Shown here in pieces: positions 11,893 through 25,056 of a stretch of 64,000 nucleotides of DNA. Below the pieces are notes generated by a model. The model saw nothing but the letters and a program-made list of their open reading frames with translations, had not been told where the DNA came from and ran no database searches. Position 1 is the first letter of the stretch. The number at the start of each line of letters is the position of its first letter. Location of the stretch: positions 1,238,871-1,302,870 of the forward strand of contig SSNP01000043.1 of the NCBI GenBank assembly GCA_006937955.1, read 5' to 3'. A program made the position numbers and the translations under genes. This DNA is from Pachypanchax playfairii (Eukaryota > Chordata > Actinopteri > Cyprinodontiformes > Aplocheilidae).

Positions 11893-14800
11893 ATGCACGG
11901 ACCGCCCTCCGGCGACAGCGCATGCCCATTGCGCACGATCAAGAGAGTTCAATTCGGCATCATCAGCCCAGATGAACTTGTAGGTTTTCTGTCTTGGGGT
12001 GGTATTTTTAATAAGTTAACTATCTGACACATTACTTGTACAATTAATCTATGATTAGAGTAGTTTTACATTTATGGCAAGGACACGATTCTGTTGAAAA
12101 GTCTTGCGGTTAGCCTAGCATAGCTAACTAGCATGGTACATGAAGTTTGAAAAACTTAAAAGCACAACACAATCTAAAACGATCTATGCCATCATATGAA
12201 TTAAACTCCCTGTTTAATCGTTCTGTGTGATATTTAAACCCATCAGTAAGTGAATATTTGGGTAATTTGATATTTGAAATCAATACGGATTTCAATGTAC
12301 ATGTAATCTGTTTGCTTGCAAAATTAATAAATAAAACTTTTAATAAAGACAGAAATTGACGTTTTCTGAAATGATTAAATCTTTTTATTTATAATTGGAA
12401 TGTATTGAATTTAGAAAAGGTGTATAATAGAATGTAAAAAGGGAACAGTTTGTTTTTAAAGGCTGTTATAAAGTTGTTGTTTCAACTTTGACGTTTTAAC
12501 TTTTTGAACTGAATTATTCTTGAATGACTGAAAATATTTAATTGAACTTTAAATCAAGGAGTATTTTTGAAATTCACTTAACACATTTATCACAAATTTT
12601 TTAATAACACTTAACGTTTCTGTTCCTGTCTAAATGGTCATTTTAACATTGTATTTTATTGTGCTTTTTCAGAAACGGATGTCGGTTACTGAAGGGGGAA
12701 TTAAGTACCCTGAAACCACAGAAGGAGGACGTCCTAAACTTGGTGGCCTTATGGATCCAAGACAAGGGGTCATAGAACGCAGCGGGAGATGTCAAACATG
12801 TGCAGGTAAGATTTATAGGAAGATTACATGGCAACATATATTTTTTAATAAACTTATGTTGTATCTTCATTCATGACCTTTATATTATTTACACAATGCT
12901 CTTTCAGGTAACATGACAGAATGCCCAGGCCACTTTGGGCACATAGAACTGGCAAAACCAGTTTTCCACGTCGGCTTTATATCGAAGATAATGAAGATTC
13001 TTCGATGCGTTTGCTTCTTTTGCTCAAAGTTGTTGGTGGATTCAGTAAGTGGCTCCTCTCTGTTACAGTACAAATTAAAAGTTTGTGCTTTTTGTATTTT
13101 GACATCTGGAATTATTTTTGTTTGCAGAATAACCCCAAGATCAAAGAAATCCTGATAAAATCGAAAGGGCAGCCCAGGAAGCGTTTGACTCATGTTTATG
13201 ACCTGTGCAAAGGCAAAAACATTTGTGAAGGGGGTGAAGAAATGGACAACAAGTTTGGAATGGAGCAACAAGAGACAGAGGAGGATATCACCAAGGAAAA
13301 GGTATTTGGTAGATTTTTTTTATTTTTTTTTGAAGATTATTATTTTTAGCTATTTTACTTTATGCTCACGTCTTCTGTCTGACGCAGGGTCACGGTGGCT
13401 GTGGGCGCTACCAACCCCGCATCAGACGCTCAGGCCTGGAGCTGTATGCCGAGTGGAAGCACGTCAACGAGGACTCACAGGAGAAGAAGATCTTGCTGAG
13501 TCCTGAGCGTGTGCATGAAATCTTCAAGCGCATCGCTGATGAAGAAGATATCATCCTGGGGATGGATCCTAAGTTTGCCCGACCAGAGTGGATGATTGTC
13601 ACCGTGTTGCCTGTGCCTCCGCTGGCGGTGAGGCCTGCTGTGGTCATGCAAGGCTCAGCTCGCAACCAGGTAAAGTAACACAATCCAAACAATGACGTAT
13701 TGAGCTACAACCTCATATGAGTCCTGGATCATAATAAACCACCTCGTTTTTAAAGGATGACTTGACCCACAAGTTGGCCGACATCGTTAAGATCAACAAC
13801 CAGCTGAGAAGAAATGAGCAGAGCGGCGCCGCTGCTCATGTGATCGCCGAGGACGTGAAGCTGCTGCAGTTTCACGTGGCGACCATGGTTGATAATGAAC
13901 TGCCAGGCCTGCCAAGGGTATGTTCACATATAATGATAGAGCTGGTATGAATCCAGTCTCAGCAGCTGTAGAGTTTTCTTGCACTTTAGATCTTCAGCAA
14001 TATATATATTTTTTTTCCTTCAGGCGATGCAGAAATCTGGACGCCCTCTCAAATCCATCAAGCAGCGTCTAAAGGGAAAGGAGGGGAGAGTGAGAGGTAA
14101 TCTGATGGGCAAACGTGTGGACTTCTCAGCCCGAACCGTCATCACCCCCGACCCCAACCTCCAAATCGACCAAGTGGGTGTGCCACGATCCATTGCAGCA
14201 AACATGACTTTCCCAGAGATCGTCACACCCTTTAATATCGACAGGTACGGTCACGTTAACTGTTATTATCTTTAAAAGAGGTTTATTGGAAGAGTTGGTC
14301 AATTTCAGCTGATTTATTTATTTATTTTGTGGTAACATTTATCAGATTACAAGAGCTGGTACGAAGAGGCAACAGCCAGTATCCTGGAGCCAAATACATC
14401 ATCCGTGATAATGGCGACAGAATCGACCTGCGATTCCACCCGAAACCAAGTGACCTTCATCTGCAAATCGGCTACAAGGCAAGACTTAAAATATTTGTTC
14501 CTGAGCAGCATGTTTCTAAACCTTTTGCATATCTGACTGAAATGCTCATTTCTGTTTTAGGTGGAGCGTCACATGTGCGACGGCGATATCATTATTTTCA
14601 ACCGACAGCCTACGCTGCATAAAATGTCCATGATGGGTCACAGGGTTCGGATTCTGCCGTGGTCCACGTTTCGACTCAACCTCAGGTAACGGCCTTGAAT
14701 ATGTTGTGGATTAGTAATCTCAGTACAGATTAAGACGTGCTGGTATCAGAAGATTGTCACAAGTTTAATTCTAGTGGATTGGAGGGGGTATTTTGGACCT

Positions 14801-17800
14801 TAATGCTGACTGATGGTTTTAGAAACCTTAAATGTTTTCTTACGTCTCCTTGTGCAGCGTCACCACCCCGTACAACGCTGACTTTGACGGGGATGAGATG
14901 AACCTCCACCTGCCTCAGTCCCTGGAGACGAAGGCGGAGATTCAGGAGCTGGCCATGGTACCACGTATGATCGTCACGCCACAGTCCAACAGACCCGTCA
15001 TGGGCATCGTGCAGGACACCCTCACAGCTGTTCGCAAGTTCACCAAAAGAGACGTCTTCTTAGAGAGAGTAAGTAGCAGGACCCTCAGTCCATGTATGAG
15101 TTTATTAAATCTTATTTTACACCTTTTGCATTAATCACATGTTCTCTTTGACAACAGGGTGAAGTTATGAACCTCCTCATGTTCCTCTCCACCTGGGACG
15201 GGAAGATGCCTCAGCCCGCCATCCTGAAACCCCGCCCTTTGTGGACAGGAAAGCAGATCTTCAGCCTCATCATTCCAGGACACATCAACGTGATCCGAAC
15301 ACACAGCACACACCCCGACGATGAAGACAGCGGGCCCTACAAACACATCTCCCCCGGTGACACTAAGGTACGAAACAAACTCTTCGTAGATCAAAGAGTT
15401 CAAACTGATCACACAGCTGTCAACTTGAGATTGAACTCGTATCCAGGTGATCGTGGAGAACGGGGAGCTGATCATGGGGATCCTGTGTAAGAAGTCACTA
15501 GGAACCTCAGCGGGTTCCCTGGTCCACATCTCGTACCTGGAGATGGGTCATGACATCACCAGACTCTTCTACTCAAACATTCAGACTGTGGTCAACAACT
15601 GGCTGCTCATCGAGGGTAAGAAACCCACCGTCTAAAGGTCAAACAGGTTCATTTGTTTCATTTTATTCTTATATAAAACTTCCTTTTATGTCAACAGGTC
15701 ATTCAATTGGTATCGGTGACTCCATTGCTGATGCTAAGACGTATCTCGACATCCAGAATACCATCAAGAAAGCCAAACAGGATGTGATAGAAGTAAGAGG
15801 TTTTTTTTTTTTTAAATTTAAACGTCTCAGATCCTCAAAGACGGATTCTGTGTTTTTTTTTCTACCAGGATTTAATTGGAGAGTTTGTGCAGCAGAGATT
15901 TTATTCCTCAGCTTTTCTTCTTCTAGGTCATTGAGAAAGCTCACAACAACGAGCTGGAACCAACACCTGGTAACACGCTGAGGCAGACCTTCGAGAACCA
16001 GGTGAACCGCATCCTCAACGACGCCCGTGACAAAACCGGATCCTCGGCCCAGAAGTCTCTGTCCGAGTACAACAACTTCAAGTCTATGGTGGTGGCCGGT
16101 TCTAAAGGCTCCAAGATCAACATCTCACAGGTCAGACTCCCGCTGGGGATCATCACATCACCAGACTGAGTTCCGGTAAATCTCACAGCACCTGCTTTGG
16201 GTTCCAGGTTATTGCCGTGGTGGGTCAGCAGAACGTGGAAGGTAAGCGTATCCCATTCGGCTTCAAGCATCGCACCCTACCTCACTTCATTAAGGACGAC
16301 TACGGTCCTGAGAGCAGAGGCTTCGTGGAGAACTCCTACCTGGCTGGACTTACACCAACAGAGTTCTTCTTCCACGCCATGGGAGGTAGAGAAGGTCTGA
16401 TCGATACGGCGGTTAAAACGGCCGAGACGGGTGAGTTAAAACCAAACGGGACAAAAAGTCCATCGGTTTTCTTTAAAACACACTGTTTACATTCCTCCTC
16501 TCACCTGCAGGTTACATCCAGCGTCGGCTGATCAAATCGATGGAGTCTGTGATGGTAAAGTATGACGCCACGGTGCGAAACTCCATCAACCAGGTGGTGC
16601 AGCTGCGCTACGGCGAAGACGGCCTGGCGGGAGAGAACGTCGAGTTCCAAAACCTGGCTACACTCAAACCTTCGCACAAGGCCTTCGAAAAGAAGTAAGT
16701 CGCTGCATAAATCTAATCGCAGTCCCACATTCGATTTCTCCTTCACGATCTGAACCGCGTCGTTTTATCCGTCCAGGTTTAAGTTTGATTGTACCAACGA
16801 GCGCGCGCTGAGGCGCATCCTGCAAGAGGACGTGGTGAAAGACGTGCAGACCAACGCGCACGTGCAGAGCGTCTTGGAGAAGGAGTTTGAGAAGATGAAG
16901 GAGGACAGGGAGATCCTGCGAGCTATTTTCCCCACCGGCGACAGTAAGGTGTGTGATCTCAACGGAAGACACGGGAAATAAATCAAACGCTCAGGCAGCA
17001 GAACAAATACATGTCGCCATTAGATTAGAAACAAAACAAATCAAGCATCAGTCACTGAGTAACATTCGCATCCAGCTGCTTCTTTGTTTCTCTTTGGCAT
17101 GAATTTACGTTTAGAGACGAGCTTTTTAATTACATGCAGATGGTTGAATGTAAGTGAAACAGCATGTTTAGATCATTTACCTTCTCGTTTAGTTCAGGCT
17201 TTAAGGATTAAAAAAACAGGAAAAAGAATTGCAGTGAAAGAAAAAAAAACTTGTGGAATCTTCAGAAAAATTAAAACCTGCATTTAAAACAATGGGCAGG
17301 ACTGGATCACATGTGAAAAGTTACAGATTCTTCTAGTAGAGGTTGACTGATAATAGTTTTTCTAATTCCAATGGCTGATATATGCTTTTTCTATTCATTT
17401 GCTTGAAATGTGACCAAATTTCCTGTTAATTTTATGTGTGGAACATAATTACAATCAAACATCTTACCAAAGTTAAACAAATCAAAGTAATTAATTAATT
17501 AATAAATAAAAATGGAAAACCAAAAAAAAAGGTCAAATTCAATAAAACGTTTCTTTTTGGGATTTTCAGGAACATAAATATACGTTTAAATAAAATAAAT
17601 AGAACTTTAGAAAATAAATAAAAATCCAATTGAAAATATCAGAACTATATAAAAACTGAATAAATATGATGCTTTAAACACAACAAGCTGCAAAAAAAAA
17701 ACTCCAGCATCATCTAAATCTTAAATCTGTTTGTGCAAATAATTTATAACTTTAAAAGGACCTACAAACAGGAACATAGATGATGATTTATAATTCCAGG

Positions 17801-20800
17801 AGATTGATCTGCAATTTTGTCTTGTTGCCTGCAGGTGGTGCTGCCGTGCAATCTGGCCAGAATGATCTGGAACGCCCAGAAGATCTTCCGAATCAATCCT
17901 AGAACCCCAACAGACCTGAATCCTCTAAGAGTGGTTGAGGGTAAGATTTCATATGCGTGGTTTCAGATTCTGTACGTTCAGAGTCTGAGAGTTCTCTGCA
18001 GATGAGGTCATGACCCGACATCAGGTGCTCTGTAAAGCTGCCTAATTGATCTTTAACCGTTATATAACAAGTCTGTTTTTAGTGGTGCAGAAACGGTTTA
18101 TTTTTGTATCAAAACATTCTGTATTTGTCAACACGTGGCTTTTCATCCTCAGGTGTTCAGGAGCTGAGCAAAAAGCTAATTATAGTCAACGGCGACGACC
18201 CTCTGAGCGTACAGGCCCAGGAAAACGCCACGCTGCTGTTCAACATCCACCTGCGCTCCACGCTGTGCTCCAAACGCATGACGGAGGAGTTCCGACTTTC
18301 CACCGAGGCTTTCGACTGGCTGCTGGGAGAAATCGAGACCAAGTTCAACCAGTCCATCGTACGTCCAGCTGACAGGGATAACGACCTAAAATCAACCCTG
18401 ACACATGAAATAATTAACAATATGTCTTCCAGGTTCATCCCGGTGAAATGGTTGGCGCTCTGGCTGCTCAGTCACTGGGAGAACCAGCCACCCAGATGAC
18501 ACTGAACACATTCCACTACGCCGGCGTGTCGGCCAAGAACGTAACACTCGGTGTGCCTCGTCTGAAGGAGTTGATCAACATCTCCAAGAGACCAAAGACG
18601 CCCTCACTCACCGTTTTCCTGCTGGGTCAGGCAGCGCGCGACGCCGAGAGGGCCAAGGACATCCTCTGTCGACTGGAACACACCACACTGCGAAAAGTAC
18701 GTCGTGGTGAAGGAATCCACGGCCGAAAATGTTCACTTTCAGACTTGGTTTAAAAATGATTTTTTTATTTTTTTTGTCCCAGGTAACCGCCAACACCGCC
18801 ATTTACTACGATCCAAACCCACAGAACACCGTGGTGGCCGAGGATCAGGAATGGGTGAACGTCTACTACGAGATGCCCGACTTTGACGTGACGCGCATTT
18901 CGCCGTGGCTGCTGCGCATCGAGCTCGACCGCAAGCATATGACTGACCGCAAACTGACTATGGAGCAGATCGCAGAGAAGATCAACGCCGGTGGGTCGTG
19001 CAGACCGGTTGAACTCAGGTTTGGACCTAAACAAGCCACTTCTCTTAACGACGCCTTTTATCTTTAAAGGTTTCGGAGACGATCTGAACTGCATCTTCAA
19101 CGACGACAACGCTGAAAAGCTTGTGCTGCGAATCCGAATCATGAACAGCGACGAGAACAAGTTCCAGGAGGTGAGAGTTAGCCTCAGGTTCGATAACGCG
19201 GTCCGCGAAGCCAGTTGCGTTTTTGATAGTGAAAAACTGTTTTGCCTGTCCAGGACGAGGAAGTAGTGGACAAGATGGACGACGACGTGTTCTTGAGGTG
19301 CATCGAGTCCAACATGCTGACAGACATGACTCTGCAGGGCATCGAGCAGATCAGCAAGGTAACGACTCGAACGCACATAAGCGTCGTTTCGGTTTAAGAA
19401 CGCTGGTTAACCGTTAAACTCGTCTTCTTCAGGTGTACATGCATCTACCTCAAACTGACAACAAGAAGAAGATCATCATCACAGAAGATGGCGAGTTCAA
19501 GGCTCTGCAGGAGTGGATCCTGGAGACGGACGGCGTGAGCCTCATGAGGGTTCTCAGTGAGAAGGATGTGGATCCCGTCAGAACCACCTCCAATGACATC
19601 GTGGAGATCTTCACGGTACAAAAACCTCTGAGATCTTTAAACTTTAAGTGTCAAGTCATTGATTTTTGGGATAATTAAGGTGGTTTCTGCAGGTTTTGGG
19701 GATTGAAGCCGTGCGAAAGGCCCTGGAGAGGGAGTTGTACCACGTCATCTCCTTCGACGGCTCCTACGTCAACTACCGTCACTTGGCTCTGCTTTGCGAC
19801 ACCATGACGTGCCGCGGTCACCTGATGGCCATCACGCGTCACGGCATCAACCGTCAAGACACGGGACCTCTCATGAAGTGTTCTTTTGAGGAGACGGTAC
19901 TTTTTTCTTTTTATTATTTTATTTATTATTTATTACAAGAATCGTACCAACCCTCAGAAAATATATGTAAGTACTTTTCCCTTTCAATCCGTTTTTCCAG
20001 GTGGACGTGTTGATGGAGTCGTCGTCCCACGGAGAGTGCGACCCGATGAAGGGCGTGTCGGAGAACATCATGCTGGGTCAGCTCGCCCCCGCAGGGACAG
20101 GCTGCTTCGACCTGCTCCTGGATGCGGAGAAGTGCAAATACGGCATGGAGATTCCCACCAACATCCCCGGCATCAGCGTGGCTGGACGTAAGCAGAGAAA
20201 CACTCTGATGTGATAAAACGTCGGCGTTATGAGATAAAATACGTTCATGTGTTGTTTCCTTCTGTTTGCAGCCACTGGAATGTTCTTCGGCTCAGTCCCG
20301 AGTCCGATGAGTGGCATGTCGCCTGCCATGACACCGTGGAACACAGTAGCAACTCCAGCCTACGGCTCCTGGTCCCCCAGTGTTGGTGCGTTCAAGTACC
20401 CATAATGCTTTGGCTCTCACATATTCAGACATTTGCTCCAATTTATTTATTTCCCATTTTTCGTCCTTTAGGAAGTGGCATGACCCCCGGAGCAGCAGGT
20501 TTCTCTCCTAGCGCAGCGTCAGACGCAAGTGCCTTCTCTCCAGCTTACTCCCCAGCCTGGTCTCCAACACCCGGGTCTCCTGGATCTCCAGGACCCAGCA
20601 GTCCATACATCTCTTCACCAGGTTAGACGCTGCAACATATCAATTAATATCCACTAAAATATAAAATTGATACATAAAATTTTTTACAACTTACGGTATA
20701 AGAAATTCAGAGAAAGTTGAGAATTTGTTTTATGTCTGGATCACTTTGTTTAATAACTGTGCAAACAACTTCCAACAAACTTTCAAAATAAAACCGTAAA

Positions 20801-22136
20801 TGTGTAAATAAGCATTAAAGATGTTTGTAAACAATTTAATTGAACAAATATTAAACATTTTCAGATGTATAAATATTTTGTACAGATTTTGGATACAAAG
20901 TATCAAATATAATAATAATAATAATTTTGTTTATTTATTGTCTTGATTTTGTTTCTTTATCCTGAATCTGTTTTATCTCTTCCAGGTGGAAGCATGTCAC
21001 CCCACTACTCCCCCACCTCCCCCGCCTACGAGCCTCGTTCTCCGGGGGCCTACACCCCACAGAGCCCAGGCTACTCCCCGACATCCCCTTCCTACTCACC
21101 CACCTCTCCTTCTTACTCCCCCACCAGCCCAAACTACAGCCCAACATCCCCTTCGTACTCTCCCACCTCACCCAGTTACTCCCCAACCTCTCCTTCCTAC
21201 TCACCCACGTCTCCTTCTTATTCCCCAACGTCTCCCTCGTACTCCCCCACTTCCCCCTCATACTCTCCTACATCTCCTTCCTACTCCCCCACGTCTCCTA
21301 GCTACAGCCCGACGTCGCCGAGCTACAGCCCGACGTCACCAAGCTACTCCCCCACTTCACCCTCCTACTCACCCACCTCGCCATCTTACTCACCTACATC
21401 TCCTTCCTACTCTCCCACCTCCCCCTCCTATTCCCCCACCTCCCCCTCCTATTCGCCGACCAGCCCGAGCTACAGCCCCACATCGCCCAACTACACCCCA
21501 ACGTCTCCCAGTTACTCCCCCACCTCCCCTTCGTACTCCCCAACATCTCCATCTTATTCCCCAACCTCCCCCAACTACACCCCGACAAGTCCCAACTACT
21601 CCCCCACCTCGCCCTCATACTCTCCCACGTCTCCGTCCTACTCCCCCTCCAGTCCACGCTACACCCCTCAGTCGCCCACATACACACCCAGCTCCCCATC
21701 GTACAGCCCGAGTTCCCCCTCTTACTCCCCGACCTCACCCAAATACACCCCCACTTCCCCCTCGTACAGCCCCAGCTCACCAGAGTACACCCCCACCTCT
21801 CCCAAATACTCCCCCACCTCACCAAAATACTCCCCGACATCGCCGAAATACTCTCCCACTTCTCCCACCTACTCCCCCACAACTCCAAAATACAGCCCCA
21901 CCTCTCCCACCTACTCACCTACCTCCCCTACCTACACCCCCACCAGCCCCAAATACTCCCCCACCTCTCCCACTTACTCCCCAACGTCGCCTAAGTACTC
22001 CCCAACGTCTCCGACGTACTCGCCGACGAGTCCTAAAGGCTCCACCTACAGCCCCACGTCTCCCGGCTACAGCCCCACCTCCCCCACCTACAGCCCGGCC
22101 ATCAGCCCCGACGACAGCGACGAAGAGAACAACTGA
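11893..22136 (+). CDS. polr2a: RNA polymerase II largest subunit RPB1, complete, 29 coding exons
   Basis: Catalytic subunit of nuclear RNA polymerase II, making mRNA from DNA with the other Pol II subunits. Coding exons: 11893-11979, 12673-12805, 12908-13044, 13128-13301, 13388-13669, 13756-13917, 14024-14244, 14346-14478, 14561-14685, 14858-15068, 15158-15367, 15447-15615, 15698-15792, 15927-16130, 16208-16430, 16511-16694, 16777-16948, 17835-17940, 18153-18358, 18433-18696, 18783-18990, 19070-19170, 19254-19358, 19433-19615, 19693-19896, 20001-20187, 20272-20385, 20472-20621, 20986-22136. They sum to 5901 nt, 1966 residues, against 1970 in human. Visible: N-terminus MHGPPSGDSACPLRTIKRVQ; zinc ligands C69, C72, C79, H82; the NADFDGDEM active-site loop with Mg-binding D493, D495, D497; the bridge-helix region in exon 15 (from residue 782); the trigger loop with H1106 in exon 20; the CTD from Y1591. 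The start is fixed by conservation of the first residues. All introns but one are GT-AG. Identity is certain; exon edges were placed by hand. Confidence 0.98.
14479..14560 (+). other. polr2a: GC-AG intron 8 of polr2a
   Basis: The donor reads AAG|GCAAGA and the acceptor TTTTAG|GTGGAG. Splicing here joins GYK to VERHMCDGD in frame. No GT donor near 14478 preserves the highly conserved protein. GC donors are the commonest minor class of U2 introns and usually sit in an otherwise strong consensus, as this one does. The intron is only 82 bp. Confidence 0.85.
21006..22133 (+). other. polr2a: RPB1 C-terminal domain, 52 heptad units
   Basis: The last exon encodes tandem copies of the heptad YSPTSPS, the platform whose Ser2/Ser5/Ser7 phosphorylation couples transcription to capping, splicing and 3' processing. 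Counting tyrosine codons in register gives 52 units. Units 1-3 are variant (the second has eight residues), units 4-30 are near consensus, and from unit 31 on position 7 is often K, T, R or E. An arginine at residue 1808 (unit 31, YSPSSPR) matches the position of the methylated CTD arginine known in mammals. Unit 49 carries a GST insertion, as in other vertebrates. The final unit is degenerate, running directly into the acidic tail AISPDDSDEENN. Synonymous codons vary widely, so the DNA is far less repetitive than the protein. Confidence 0.97.
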
Positions 22137-24045
22137 TGAGCTGCCACTGAGGAGAAGGCGGGGCAGCTGAAGGGGGGGGGTGCAACTGAAGGACAGCATC
22201 TTTAACCAGCTGGAGGCGGCAGTGACTTTCAACCACGAAGGAGTCATGCCCCGCCCCCCTCCACATTAATCCCTTTGACATGTTCAAAACTGTTATGTAA
22301 AAAAAAAAAACTTGAACTGCTTTGCCTGATGGGAAATATGTTGCCTTTTTGAAATATTTTTGGTTTTCATCTTTAATTTTAACATGGGGTGAATCGAAAC
22401 TGAAAATCCCAACGAGGGAACGAGGAGAGGAAGATAAAAATATTTAACGGGGTGAGAAATTCCCTTTTTAACTTTGTGTCCCGCATCCAGACGCTCTGCT
22501 GATGGTCGTTGTTTCTGGACGGCGTACGGAGAAGATTGTATTCATCACTAAAATACAAACCATGGAAAAAGCTTTCACAAACCAGTTTCTTTTTTTTTTT
22601 TTTATAAAGGTAGCTGCTGTCAGTTTCTGAGACTTATTTTGTGCAAAAAAAAAAGGTGAAAAAGATTCTGAGTCACGTCGTCTTTAGAGAAAAGTGTTAC
22701 GTCATCAGCAAACTTGCACATCTTTTAATGAGAAACTAGTCTGCAGAGGAGAAACATTTAAAGTCTAAAACTACAGAGATGTACGTACCCCCCCCCCTTC
22801 CTCCTTTACACTTCAGAGATCTAAAAGATGTCACAAAAAACCCACCAGCATCCTCTTGTCCTATTATTTTAAAACCTTTTACATCAAAAGCAGAAAAGAA
22901 AACCCTTTTCCAGATTGTAGTCCCTAAAAAGGGGGAATTTCCAATTTCTAATAAGAAATTAGAATTTATTACTCTGTTTTTGATTTGTGAATCCGAGATG
23001 AACAGAATTAGTTCAGTAGTGCTGCTTTTTGTTTTTCAGAAGTAGCACGTTTATATAACCTCCTGCATTTCGCTAATCTTCGTCCTATTTCGGATAGTTA
23101 AAGTGTGCTCATGTTTATTTGGACTATTTGTTTTATTTAAGAAAGTTCTATACAATGTGTTAATAGAGGGAAAACGGACATTTTCATTTGTTCTGTTCTC
23201 GTTTCTGGTGACTTTGTAGCCGTTTTGCTGGAGGACGTTCAGATAGTGTGGATGAAGAGGAAGGCGACACGAGTTCAGTTAAAAAGGACAAACAGGCTTT
23301 TATTTTTTACACCAATGTGAAGCTGTTTCTTTTAACTTTCCCCCCTTTTCTAGCAAAGAAGCATCTAAATGAACCACAGTTCTGGCTTTTCTCTTAAAAA
23401 AAACAACAAAAACACTACGTTAGTGTCAACTTCTGTTTCAAGCACATCCTCACCCAGTTTGTAACCTAATAAGTTTCATTTTTACACGCGTGTTGACTCC
23501 GACCTCTTCATCCACACGTGATCCTCGTTTCTAAATCAGTGTTTTCTTGTAATTTTTTTTTTGTGGATTCATGTGTTTACCTGTGATGGTGAAAGTCACA
23601 GGGAGGCGGGATCTGTATGAGCTGACTGGGAGTCCCCACAGTGATCAGCGAAGGTTCCGAAAACCTTTTTTATGGAGAAAAACTGCTTCTCGTTGCGTCT
23701 TTTCATCCCGACGATTAAAAGGACGACCTTTTTTGCACTTATTGGACTTCAGCCACACTCACATTTAGTTCGATCTCTTCGCATCCGACTGTGTTGTCTT
23801 AACTGTTGAGTTGATTTAGAACAAACGAAGGACTCCCAGGTTGAATGAATGTACGCGTGTGTGTTCAGTGTGAGTCCGAAGGTGATGCAGGGTTTCAAGC
23901 TGAGGAAATAAACGTCTGCTTTAAGGAAGGTTTAACTTAAAGTTTGCCACTGTATAGAAATCCAGTCATTAACGCATTCTCTGTATGTTATGTTTGGTTA
24001 TTTTGACCTGGAAAAAAATGAATAAAAAATTTTACCATATGTGCT
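22137..24045 (+). terminator. polr2a: polr2a 3' UTR with polyadenylation signals
   Basis: After the stop codon about 1.9 kb carries no other gene. AATAAA hexamers occur at 23907-23912 and 24021-24026. The second lies in a T-rich context just before repeat-derived sequence begins, and is the most likely end. The exact cleavage site is unknown, and the many A- and T-runs in the UTR make shorter forms possible. Confidence 0.55.
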
Positions 24046-24196
24046 TTTGTTTTGAAATGAATTAGTTGGTTTTGGGAAGTTTTTGGCAAAAAAAAAAAGC
24101 TGCATTTGTTCAGAGATTCAGAAAAACACGTTAACAGTTTTTATATGAATGTACATTAACAATTGCAGCTGGTTTTGTGGGAGGTATTAGAAATAT

Positions 24197-24545
24197 TTAA
24201 AGTCCAACTCCGATCATATTTTGAGCTATTTTAAAGCGTGTCATTGTTCATCAAATTACGACTTTCATTTTTACCCAAAATCACAAAACCTGTTCCGTTT
24301 TCTATGAAATAGTTTCTCCGTACCAGCAGTAGCTCTAACAATTCACCTCTGTGTGAGCGGAACTGTTTATGCTAGTGCTATAGGCCCGCCCAATCCATTT
24401 CATACATCACAAAAACATTCTTTTTCAAATTAAGTCACAGTGATTTCAAAGCAGAAATACTCAAAAATGCAATTTTGAGCTTAAATGTCACAAGAACATG
24501 TTAACAACACGAAAAACATGATTTTCATTGCAACGGGACTTTAAA
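24197..24545 (-). mobile_element. MITE family C, copy 1
   Basis: Ends resemble TTAAAGACCCACTCCGATC and its complement. It shares the inner blocks GAGCTATTTTAAAGCG and AACATGTTCTTGTG.C with the copies at 34043, 47618 and 55348. Non-coding. Confidence 0.75.
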
Positions 24546-25056
24546 ATTTGACAGAAACTTGTGGTGCGGCATATCACAAGGATTTATGATACTGTAGCTT
24601 GAAATCTCATTTTCTGCAGAATAAATCCTAAAATCTTGATTAAAACAGTTTAATATAATCTAACAAGTAGAACTGTGAGCACACAGTAAACTAGCAGAGT
24701 GAATTTAGGTTAGGTTAGTGTTTCAAAACAATTTAAATGAGTAAAACTTGGATCCTGACCAGTTACACGCGTTCACCTCAAGGGGGCGCGCACAGCTCAC
24801 CGTCAGCCCACCTGCTGGCTGACAGCACATTGTGAAACTGTCTCTCTGGCAAGTTTACAGGTAAATTTAAGAGTTTAAAGAGTGAATTTAGTTTTAAATA
24901 GACATTTTTCACGGATTTGAAACAGTAAGACCAGCTCAGGTGTGTTTATAAATTCACACTTTCACCATTTGCAGGATTGTTTTAACTGTAGAAGTGTATG
25001 ATCAGAAATCAGTCCTGCATGTTTTAGATGTTATATGAAAGAAATGACCCAAACTG

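Noticed and set aside
18765..19376. Antisense 203-codon open frame
   Set aside because: Lies exactly over polr2a exons 21-23 and is a by-product of their codon usage.
21394..21918. Antisense 174-codon frame across the CTD
   Set aside because: Repetitive mirror of the CTD codons with no start context or domain.
20986..22170. Long proline/threonine-rich frame of 394 codons overlapping the CTD
   Set aside because: It is the +1 frame shadow of the repetitive CTD coding sequence; codon structure follows the YSPTSPS frame.
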